A stretch of 64,000 bases of DNA from Prosopocoilus inquinatus (Eukaryota; Arthropoda; Insecta; Coleoptera; Lucanidae): the NCBI GenBank assembly GCA_036172665.1, contig CM069873.1:44548001-44612000 (forward strand), in the 5' to 3' direction. Of this stretch, positions 9,565 through 19,991 are shown one piece after another. How positions within the stretch are numbered: the stretch's first letter is position 1; each line of letters begins with the position of its first letter. The position numbers and the translations under genes were made by a program. The notes under the pieces were generated by a model that had not been told where the DNA came from, made no database searches, and worked only from the letters and a program-made list of their open reading frames with translations.

Positions 9565-12129
9565 TTAAATTACCTCATAATCGGGACAAATAAAAGTTGT
9601 TCGATCATCACAATTATAAGGAATGTGTTCTTCATAAACTAGCTTATGACTAAGTTCTTTTATTGGTATAATTTTGTAATCACCAAGTAAATTCTCGGAA
9701 ATTTTAAATGCCTGAAAATACTCATTATAATTTTCAGTAATCCAAAACTTGCAATATATAAATCCATTGAAGTTAACTCCTAATACCTGCTCAATTTTTG
9801 TAAATATTGGAAGTTTTGTTATATTATTTACCGACACCATAACAAAGAAATCTTTCTGGAATTTAATATTATTATATTCTATCCACTTTGTGAATACAAT
9901 ATCTGTGAAAGGAATATTTTCCTGAAGTGCCCAATTTTCAATTACCGAGTTCAAACAATTTTTCATTTTAATTTCACGCCCAAACTGTTGGTCTATATTA
10001 ATAATTTTATCCTTCCATTCAATGAACCAGTGAAGTTGGTGCCGGGAATCTAGTCATACAAATATTTTTAAAAGATGTCTCTCCACGAGCAATTGTTTTA
10101 AAAAAAGCGTGCTTAGCTTCATATCTCATAGACCATAGATTTCTGAGTGGACCCATCAATGACATTATTCGTGAATAATGAATCATGATGTGATGCTTAG
10201 GTATTAGAGTTGCATCGTATTGTTCCATAAATTGTTCGTGATGTTCTTTAATTAAATGTTCTAAACGATTTATCATTTCCAGTGATACTACAGGTGCAAA
10301 TATTAAACGCATGCATTTAACTAGCAAAGTAATGACGTTATATTTAGCTTTAAACATTTCCGACAACTCACCTAAAATAAATGGCAAATACTGCGTAAGG
10401 CAATGAGTTTGTGCAGCTCGTTGGTTAATTGAGTGACCCGGTTTGTCCAAAATGATAATACTAGGTTTATTTGCCCTGTCTAAGAGACCATAATTAAATG
10501 TTTCTAGACGTTTATTTAAATCATCTAAATTACTATTTTTATTGAATTTTATATAATACCTAAGAAAATATTTTATTTCTAATTGGGCTACTCCTTCCAA
10601 AATATCATGCATTGCATCAACTGTGGCACTTTCATAAATTTTAAAATGTTCCAAATCGTTTAAAACGCTTCTGTGTTTAATGCCAAAAACATTATTGCTA
10701 CCGCTATTTTGTAAATGATTGCAATTGTTTTCGTAGTTCTCCTTGTTTCTTAATAGAGAAACATTTTCTTGGGTCATAGATTTACAATCATCTCTTGATG
10801 CTGCTACACAGAATCTACAGTAATAATTTGCGGAAAATGATTCAACCATACCGTGAAGCATATTTCCACCTAAATTATCATGACATAAAGAAACGATTGT
10901 TCCCAAATATCTTTTATTACCAACACTGACATCATCTACTTCTAATTTTTTTATATCTTTTATTATAGGTTCTAATAATGTGTTTAATGTCATTCACTTT
11001 AAGTCATTTGAATAAAATAGAGCTAGTAAATGAATATTGCATAATTTTGAATTCAAATATGCCGGAAGGTTGCAGAGAGTGAAATAGAAGGCACCTATTT
11101 TATGAATTGCAGTTTTAGTACCCAAGGGATTTACCACCTCAAATTCATCAAAATAAATCTGAAGTTGGAGGGCATCAATATTGTTCATAAAAAATATTTT
11201 GTTTTTAAAATATAAACCATCGGAGAGGTTTCTTAAAATTGTGCTATTTTCTTGACCACTATAATGCAACAAGTTTTTTAATGAATCATTTTGCAGCAAA
11301 AATTGGAGAGTTTGAAGTATAGGCACATAAACAAACGTTGTTGGGACAATTGTTTGTTTATACGAATGAAAATTAGAATCCCACAGTGTTTCATATCGAG
11401 TACCAATGGTTAGCTCTGTTGGTTGGATCATTTTATCTGAATAATATTTCGAACGTTTATAGTTTGTGTTAAAAGAACTTAACAAAGAACGTCTTTGGGA
11501 AATGTATATGTTAAAATGGTTAGAAATTGGAATATTCTGTACTGTCATAGTATCTAAAATATTAGTAGATAATAAATCTAACATTGTTGTTGTAGAGTTA
11601 AGTATATTTTGTGTGACAGATTGCGGCAACTTAAGCGACATTATATCAAACAAAAAAGTAGTAGCAATAACTGGTAAAGGCATATCATCATCGTCATTAA
11701 TTTTAAAAGCGTCACTTTTATTTCGGCTGTCGGAAGTTACACATGTTTCAGTGACTAACTCCACCAAATCATTATTGAAATTCACATTATTAATATCAGT
11801 TGGATTACGGGAGTTATTCATTTCTAGCTCCACACATTTTTCATTATTTTCCGTACTTACCACATGCAACGCAGTAATATGACCACTTAAAGTTTGTTTG
11901 GATTTACAATCTTCAATCTCTGATGGAGATTGAAAATTGGAATTTAGCTGAATACATTTCTGCAAATGTCTTCTGAAACCACTAAATGAGTTATAAGTTT
12001 TTGTGCATTTTTTATAATTACAAACAAGTATCAAATCATTACTGTCTGTAAAAGCGTGAATCATTCTTAAGTGTCTGAACAGGGCAGTTGAATTGGGCAA
12101 TTTTTTTTACATTTAAAACACTCAAACAT
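9565..12129 (-). pseudogene. CMC/EnSpm-like (tnp2-type) transposase, lightly damaged
   Basis: Starts at the ATG at 12129-12127 (MFECFKCK), which opens a pair of C2H2 fingers (CFKC...H, then CNYKKC..H..C to about 11930). The body has the family's landmarks: FYFTLCNLPAYLNSKL, SNDLK, CHDNLGGNMLHG, ESFSANYYCRFC, DAMHDILEG, HHIMIHYSR, WSMRYEAKHAFFK. Lesions are few: one base missing in the A-run near 12108-12115, one in-frame TGA at 10994-10996 between SNDLK and the following Met, and a frameshift near 10045-10055, after which the C-terminus continues to 9565. With these three exceptions the frame is open for more than 800 codons. The transposase would bind the TIRs and cut in the nucleus. Confidence 0.8.
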
Positions 12130-15090
12130 TCTGATGTTGAATGTCTAGATTATTTATTTTCATTCTAACTTCCCTTTCTCTTGGTGTTAATACACTAGTG
12201 TCATTATTTAGTAAAAAGTAAATATCCCTTTGGACATATGACCAAAAGGATTTTAAGAATGGATCAAATTTTGTTTTAAATACGAAATGCGTTTGAAATA
12301 GTTCATCAAACGCACCTAATGAATTTTTTGACTGTACGGGCAGTAAAGTATTATCAATAGCAATGTAAAAATCAATTATATTGATTTTGGAGGTGCGCAG
12401 TGCTACCAACATGGGCTGCGGTGTTTCTTTTACGGTCAGTGCTTCATCAAGATTTCTTGATATCTAAAAATACAACCGTTTTCACATCAAATATATATGC
12501 ATATAAACAGAATATTCTCACATCCAGGAAAATGATGAGTCTGTTCACCGCAGCACTTATGGAAGCCTTCTGGCGGTAAAAGATGCAGGAGAGTTATTAT
12601 TGCGTTCGTATTAGAATCCCAATCTGTGATATAAATAAATACATATGTATTAATATACTCTGTTTTTTATTTATTTACCATCGAAGTCTGCCGTGAAAGT
12701 TTAGGGAAAAAGTGGTACTTATGCAAGTTACTAAACTTTGATAATGAAAGTCATTTTGATTTTCAGTTTAAGGTTACTGCGAATAAAACAATGTTGCAAC
12801 ATTTTCTTTTCGTCATACATACGCTTTTTGTTAGCAATTTTCATCTCGCGTCTTACAATCTTCACCTTTTTGGAATAAAATAATTATTTCATCATAACAA
12901 ATTGACACGTAGAATTAAATACTAGTTGAAAAGGATATTTCTTAAAGTTGAGAGTTGACAACACTCGTTGATCTATCTGACTTGAAGTGTCACATTTTGG
13001 CATATGTTATAATGACAAGAAATTAATTTGTCTAATTTTACGATAATAGCCAACCTAATAAAATAAAATCACGACCTACTTGATGGTAAATAAATAAAAA
13101 AACAGATTATATGTGTTAATGATATTTGTAATAATTTAATTTTATTGAGTTAGCAGCCTAAAAATAAGATATTTTATTTAATTCTCAGATTTTTTATTTT
13201 CTTCACGATTACAAATTAAATTTTATATTATACTATTAAGAGAAACGTATATTTTATTTAAAAAAAAAATTGATGCAAATCGTTTTGGATTGCAGTAGAT
13301 CCCCCGAGCAGCCTCTGTACAGCTGTTTCAGCCCTATTTGGGGCTTCGTCAGCAGAAGCGTAGCTCGAGAGTTCAACCACAAACCAGACTTATATTCGCG
13401 AAAGCGATGTAATAGTAATGAACAGATTAAACAGCTACACCCTACGATCGCTTTTTGACCAATCCAAAACGATTTGCATCAATTTTTTTTAAATTTTCAT
13501 GGTGCTTTGACAGCAAGAATGGCCGCCTTGCATGGAGTGACTTGATCATGTAGCAAATCTGCTTCGGTTTTGTCATTCACTGCACGATAGGTCAAAAAGC
13601 GATGGTAGGGTGTCGCTGTTTAATCTGTTCAGTATAATTTATTAATCTTTTTAATTTCCTAATTAAATAGATTATAAACTTTAATAGGAAGGTATTTAAA
13701 TTGTGAAAAGCACTCAATTTATAGTGAACGTTGAGTGCTTTTCCCAATTTTAATATTGCCCAGTTAAAGTTTAAAATCTATTTACAATTTTCATCGGACA
13801 AGAGTCGACTTCAATTTAATTTCATAATAATGTTACTTAAAATTTAAAAATTATTTATTTCTGCAAATAAAATTAGCATTTTCGAAAACTTCATTAAAAT
13901 TAAAATACTCGATGTAAAAAAAAATGCATTTCAAAATGTTATACCTATTGAAGCGTCTTTTCCGGTTTCGCCATGATATATTTTTAGAATTTTATCTACC
14001 TTTCCCGGAAAATTGTCCACAAAACTTCCTACGTTCTTATATTCAAGATAAAAGTCCTGTGTTATCTACGAATAACCAAAAGGTATCACAAATGGAAATC
14101 AAACAAAATATGATTACTTACCAAACCTGGAGTATTTTTGAATCTGGGGTAAATGTCTAGGATATCGTCTATATTTCTCCGATGATTAAATGTATATTTC
14201 ATATGAAGAAATATCGTCCTTTTGTGTTTTTACACAAGCATTTTTCAAATATTCAATTGAATTTTCAATGTCGGTTAAACATTCTGCGTTTTCAGGTGGT
14301 TTATCTGCTTTTTTAGTCAAGTTTGTCGAATTTTCCCTCTTTGCATAAGAAGTGGAAGTTCTGTTTACGGTTCGAAGTCTTGTTTCTAAAAATCCTGTTC
14401 TCGTTGTAGGGTTGAAAAATAATTCCTGTAAACAAATACATATTTAAATTACACCGTTCATCTTCATTTCATGTAGATAAATTCATACTTTCATTAATTT
14501 TATTAGGAATATACTTACGTAACCCTTATCGTCATTTTCTTGATAACATTTAAAAGTATATGTGATTGCTTTTGCGTATTGCGTTTTTATGTCTTTGTTT
14601 GGATAATGTCCATATTTTTCGATCATAAGTGCGACAGATAAATTTGTTAACCTTTTTCTACTTGATGTTGTTAATTCATGACTTTCATTGTACTCTTTAA
14701 GAATTTCTCGCCCTTCTGCCCCAGCTGCTATTTCTTTCTCAAAATCCTACAATCCAAATATTAAAACTTTAATAATAATTTTAATATACATAAAAAAACA
14801 TATACAAAAAAAAATGTATGAATAAAAAATGAATTTTCATGTATGTATCAGAATAGAATTTCGATAAACTTCAACTAATCTGTTGTATTAATTAGTAAGA
14901 TTTACATTCATGCAAGGATCTACAAAAACTACATAAATAGTAATAGATATAGAGCACACCTCTAAATCGACATTATGTTTTTTTGCAACTTTTTCAGGCA
15001 CAGGAGACAGGGGTTCAGCAATAACTACGCTAGCTGAAACGTTACTTATTCCAGATGTAATAGTGTTTGTTGAAGCAGTAGATGTAGGTG
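12122..15090 (-). pseudogene. Intron-containing accessory gene of the CMC-like transposon
   Basis: Minus-strand exons with good splice sites: 14960-15090 (acceptor TTTTCAG, donor GTGTGC), 14519-14746 (acceptor TTGTAG, donor GTAAGT), 14122-14425 (acceptor TTTACAG, donor GTAAGT), 12522-12623 (acceptor ATCACAG, donor GTGAGA) and 12122-12463 (acceptor TTTTTAG). The first three join in frame (VDLE+DFEKEIA, DDKGY+ELFFNP). Recognisable stretches are RKRLTNLSVALMIEKYGHYP, TRTGFLETRLRT, AIITLLHLLPPE and REREVRMKI, seen in proteins that accompany this transposase type in animals; their function is unknown to me. Small indels break the frame in exon 3 and at the exon 4/5 join. The last exon ends 8 bp inside the transposase start. 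An ORF at 15730-15915 may be a further upstream exon. Confidence 0.6.
13264..13632. repeat. R312-family copy in inverted-repeat arrangement
   Basis: A reverse-oriented half unit (GCAAATCGTTTTGGATTGCAG ... CGATCGCTTTTTGACC) is followed by a forward half unit (AAAACGATTTGCATC ... GGTCAAAAAGCGATGG ... AATCTGTTC). It is more diverged than the 5.1-kb array. It lies in an intron-like part of the CMC transposon, so it inserted there. Confidence 0.7.
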
Positions 15091-15239
15091 CTGAAAACAG
15101 TACATAAATATTTTTCGCAGAACACTTATCAGCATAATTTCTTGTGTTTAACATAAAACAAGTCTGTATAGGGTGCGGAGAAATTATGGCACCAAATGGA
15201 ATGACAGTCAAACTTTTGATACTTGGGTTTAACATTTGG

Positions 15240-16848
15240 TATGGTTATACTGGTTATACTCGTTATACTGGTCATTAAACCTGTCTTTTAACAAGAGTTG
15301 CATTTATATTATGCAACGGGTTTAACTTGGCATCAAACTACGCCATGAGGTTGTTTATTATAAGCTCAAATCCGGCATGGTAAATATCCCAGCAAAACAT
15401 CGACAAGTCTTTCGAAAAGGTTACTGACCTTCCTTTAGGAATGAATAGTTTGCCGAATTTCAAAAACGTAATTTACTAGGGAATGCTAGTTTTTATTTCA
15501 CAACTTCTTCGTTACTTTAGACTAATCTGTTTGGTGTTTCTGAAGCAAACGCCTTTCAAATGATGCAAATTAAACCCTTGTTGCCAAAACACTCCAAGAT
15601 CGCGACTTCTGGCAAACTGCAGTTGCCAAATGCAAACGAGTCATTTGAACCGACGCTCACTATTATACACAAGAAATTAAATTTTGATAGCAAATTAAAA
15701 TTAAATATTTTTAACAATGGTTGTATTTTTTATTGATATGTACTAAGTGGTGACAGCCAATCATCGAATTCTGTATTTTGTACTTTTATTTCCATAGTAA
15801 CTCCTCTAGGTGAAAACCAAACATAATCCATAAAAATATTGTCATCTATCAGATATCTGTTTTCATCATAATACTCAACTATTTCGTCATTCAATAAATC
15901 GAACGTTTGTTTCACTGTTCATAAAGAATTTAATTGAAAAAATCTTGCGATATTACTATGAAGATCAAAAAAGTTTTATGACACGATGATAATTTTTTAA
16001 AAAATTCACATAAATTTGTTACAAAGTGACAGAGATAGGTTACTATGGTGAATGCTTATTGGTTAATTCGAAACTTCTCTGTCAGTTTTTTACAAATTTG
16101 ATACAAGAAATATCATCGTGTCATACGGGCTTAACAAATAAACCCGTAATATTGATTTTATATAAATGCACTGTCCGCACAAATAAAAAATTCTTATAAA
16201 TTTACTGCTCAAATATAAACATTTCTTGCTGTTATGTTTGATTGTTGTTAAATAAAAAAAGTTTATACTGTTGAGCCCCTATTTACTTGCGCCCAGTAAT
16301 AAAAGTAATATCTCCGTTTTAAGATGACATTTTAAATCTGCACAACGCAGAGAAATATTGCGCAACTTTACATTTTCTTACACAGCATTTTTTCAGGACG
16401 GTCGTACTCTAAAGAAATTACAGGTTTTAATAAAATAATCACGTAGTTTACGCCCACAAATAAACACCGAATAGTGTAATAAATTTGTAAAAATAATCTT
16501 TGTTTTATTGGGAACTGTTCATATGAGTACAATAAAACTAATCACTTTCGGAAAGACAAGAAAGGGGGCTCCGCTCGAGAAACAATGGCTTAAGCAAATG
16601 TAATACGCGTGCGCTGAATATTAGGCGTTTAAACGTAACAAATTTTGAGACGATTTTAACTCTTTGCTAAGAAATATTACAGGGTCACTGTGAAATGTAA
16701 CTACTTATTTTACTAGGTACTCCCACTTTATGTACGTAAAACTTATTTTATGTAGAACTTAACTACTTAAGGTGTTGATTTTTGTATTTCTTCACTTCGT
16801 CGGAGTCAAATAATTCCACCTTAAATTTAACGACTTCCAGTGGATAAA
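15240..16848. other. 5' part of the CMC transposon, largely non-coding
   Basis: Apart from the small ORF at 15730-15915 and the MITE at 15977-16124, nothing recognisable. The last 200 bp (16720-16964) and the first 200 bp at the other end (8849-9050) share short motifs such as ACTTAACTACTT and CGGAGTCAAAT, the kind of subterminal repeats a transposase binds. Confidence 0.45.
15977..16124. mobile_element. 148-bp MITE in the CMC transposon
   Basis: TATGACACGATGATA at the left and TATCATCGTGTCATA at the right form TIRs; the outer TA on each side fits a TA target duplication. A second inner pair (GACAGAG / CTCTGTC) extends the hairpin. Non-coding. Confidence 0.65.
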
Positions 16849-17006
16849 CTTTTAACTGAAAAAGTGGAAAATACCTTACTTTTTAGTTAGATCTAACAAA
16901 AATCAGATATTAGTTTGTAAATTACGGAGGGAATGAAATTAACTCTCTAAAATTTTTCCCTGTGTACCAACACTGCAACGATTGCAAGTTCCAAAAAGTC
17001 ATCGGA

Positions 17007-19190
17007 GATGGCAACAGTTAAATGTTTCAACTGTAATGCAATGAGACACTATGCGTCGAGCTGCCCAAAACCTGCCTGAGCACGAGGATCCTGCTTCACG
17101 TGTGATTCGATGGAACATTTGAACAAGTCATGCCCAAAACGCAAGATGCCCGCAGAAGCCCCAGACAGTACAAGTCACTTGCTTGATCCGTTGGTGGAAG
17201 TGGTACCATCTTATCGAGTTGAGGCCAAGTTGGACATCGAGAATGAGTATATTAGCATAAGTCCTATTTTAGACACAGGTAGTCCAATTTCATTAATAAA
17301 AGAAAACCTTGTTAAAAATGTAACATTAGAACCTTGTGACTACTCAAGCTATGAAGACATTAACCAGTCCAAGTTAAAAATATTAGGAATTTTAAACACC
17401 AATATTGTTATTCCTGAAGTAAAATTCAAAATAAGTTTACATGTAGTAACAAATGACACAGTGCGCTTTGATTGTTTGTTAGGGCGAAATTTTATTGCTA
17501 ACCCAGGCATAAAATTAACTTTCTCAGACTGCTTCAAAATTGAAATAATAAAAAATGATGAGACTGATGAAAATGACATTTTTATGATAGACTTAGATGT
17601 TGATGAGAATTCACAATTGAACAGTTTAAATATTAACGATGAAATTGATATGTGCTGTAGAGATAAATTAGTTAAATGCATCGCTGACAATTATTTTAAT
17701 GTAACCTCACCTGATAAACCTAAAACTGACTTTTGTATGAAAATCACTGTAAACCCAGATCATACACCTTTCTTTTTCCGTCCCAGACGATTGTCCTACT
17801 ATGAACGTGCTAAAGTGAACAACACTTTAGACAAACTTCTGGAAGATAAGATCATTCAGAAGAGTACTTCGGAGTACAGTTCCCCAATTGTAGTAATTAG
17901 TAAACCAGATGGAGAAATTCGATTATGCGTCGATTATAGAGAGCTAAATAAGATCACAGTGCGCGACAACTTTCCCTGTCCGAACATAGATGAGCAAATT
18001 GAGAATTTGAAAAATAAAAAATATTTTTCACAGTTAGACTTAAAAGATGCGTTTCACCATGTGAAGATAGATAAAGACTCAGTAAAATACACTGCTTTTG
18101 TGACCCCGCATGGACAATTTGAATATTTAAGGATGCCTTTCAGGCTAAAAAATAGTCCTGCAGCATTTTCCAGGTATATCAATACCATTTTTAAAGACAT
18201 GATCGAGAACGACCAACTTACCATTTACGTAGATGACATCCTTATTGCAACTGAAACCATAGAAGAAAATATAATGATTTTAGAAAAAGTTTTTAAACTA
18301 CTGACAGAAAACTTGTTAACATTAAGAATCGACAAATGTAGTTTTTTAAACACAAAAATAGATTTCTTAGGATACATCATAAGTCACAACACTATTCGTC
18401 CAAATCCTCGAAACGTAAAAGCCGTATCAGAATTCCCTACACCGAGAAATTTTAAAGAAATTCAACAATTTCTTGGGCTGACATCTTATTTTAGACGATT
18501 TATAAAAAACTATGCTGTTATAACGAAACCCCTGTATGATTTGCTTAAGAAGAATGTTGAATTTACTTTTTCAGAGGCTGAATTAAAAGCATTTGAATTG
18601 CTGAAAGCCTTATTGATTAAAGAATCTGTTTTAGCTATATTCAATGCAGAAGCAGAGACCCAGCTTCATTGTGACGTCTCGAAGGATGGATATGGCGCAA
18701 TCCTTTTACAGCGTCAGAATGAGGACAAGAGGACATCGGAGACAGAGAGCAAATACCACCGTTATGAATTAGAGATGCTTGCAATTGTTTATGCCTTAGA
18801 ACGCTTCAGAATTTATCTAACAGGTATGCCTAATTTCAAAATTATTACAGACTGCAATGCAATAAAACAAGCATTGGCCAAAAAAGACATCAATCCTAGA
18901 ATTTTACGTTGGTCTCTTGTCCTACATAACTACAACTATACTATTGATCACAGACCAAACAAAAGTATGGCTCATGCTGATGCCTTAAGTAGGAATAGTA
19001 TTTTAGTCATCACTGAAAACACTTTGGAACGAAATTTAGCTATCAAGCAGAACCAAGACAAGAAAATCAGTGACATTAGAAATTGTTTAGAAACTTCTGA
19101 AAACAATTTCTTTGAATTACGTGATGGATTAGTATATCGGAAGCATGAGGACAAACTTTTATTTGTATTGCCTGAATGCATGCAAGACCT
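17007..19190 (+). pseudogene. Gypsy-2 zinc knuckles and pol (protease, RT, RNase H)
   Basis: Two CCHC knuckles (CFNCNAMRHYASSC at about 17020 and CFTCDSMEHLNKSC at about 17092) are separated by one in-frame TGA. From 17110 a 695-codon frame is open: retropepsin (ILDTGSPISLI, then CLLGRNFI), RT (IVVISKPDGEIRLCVDYREL, LDLKDAFHHV, YVDDILIA at about 18220) and RNase H (LHCDVSKDGYGAIL, HADALSR). The canonical FGLxN before the primer grip reads FRLKN here. The frame ends at LPECMQDLF*, just where Gypsy elements pass into the integrase zinc-binding region; the following DNA is the polymerase-B duplication joined through CCTGTTTT. Gag and pol may have been one frame before the TGA arose. Confidence 0.88.
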
Positions 19191-19991
19191 GTTTTAAATT
19201 TCTGTAATGTATAACATATTGTTTTTTTTTTATTAATTTGGGAATTTTTGAGCAATAGATACTCCGCCTCTGATACCTTTTTCGACAAACATTAACATAT
19301 CTACGTCTGTTAATTATTCCAATGTAATGGAAGTTGTCTTCAACATGCTGTCAAAAAGCTAAATCGGGTGCTGTATAATAATGCAAAGCATCTAATTCAT
19401 AAGTCTGCAAACATGTAGCTCTAAAATTTTCAAAGATGTCTGTTAAAAGCAAAACGTCCGTTTTCAAATACAGTTCCGCATATTCCTGTAAATTTTGAAT
19501 TTTAAACGTACTCCACACGTTTAAAGCGTGCTCGTATTCATCGTTTGAAATGTGAGATTGATTGATTAATTTTACTAAAGAAATCACTTTTAGATGGTAA
19601 CTGTATATCCTGTAATTTTTCCCAATTATCAAAGATATTAATAATAATAATAATAATAATATATGCCTTTATTGTGTTCTCAAAACAAAACAAAGAAAAA
19701 GTAAAGTGAAATGCAGATAGCAAAGGAAATGTTACACAATCACAAGGCGAAGTTCAGATCGGCCTAGGCTTCTCTGCTATTAAACTTAACCTTGAAAAAA
19801 ATTAAATGTAAAGTTAATTAATAAAATTGCCTATAACTAAGAGAGCAAAACAAACTTTTTTAAACTAAATTACAAGCTAACTACATACGAAAGGAAAAAG
19901 AAAAAGATCAAAATATTGTGCACTAGCGAGTATGAAAAAAAAAAAAAAATCGAAGGGAGAAATAAAAGAAAATTGGTACAGTTTCAATGTT

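Larger units (their letters stand above)
8849..16964 (-). mobile_element. CMC/EnSpm-like DNA transposon, 8.1 kb, TA target site
   Basis: TIRs CACAGGGAAAAAT (8849) and ATTTTTCCCTGTG (ending 16964) are flanked by TA on both sides (8847-8848, 16965-16966). Removing the element and one TA joins two pieces of Gypsy-2 gag in frame (..SVLNH + TNTATIASSKK..), which confirms both ends. It carries a C2H2-finger transposase and an upstream intron-containing accessory gene, both on the minus strand, plus an R312 copy and a small MITE. CAC termini and the tnp2-like transposase point to the CMC superfamily; the TA duplication would fit the Mirage subgroup. Confidence 0.8.
3562..19190 (+). mobile_element. 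Gypsy-2: Ty3/Gypsy retrotransposon carrying several nested insertions
   Basis: Plus-strand gag (4444-5088), a further gag segment (about 8800-8846), zinc knuckles (17010-17110) and pol (17110-19190) are parts of one element. Guests are the R312 array plus LINE-1 (5089-8800) and the CMC-like transposon (8849-16964). The left part of the leader (TGTAACG at 3562 to TTCTCA near 4371, minus MITE-B) may be the 5' LTR, followed by a leader with AAGTGGGAT, but this is weak. The 3' end (integrase, 3' LTR) is gone: pol breaks off at the polymerase-B inverted duplication. Confidence 0.75.
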
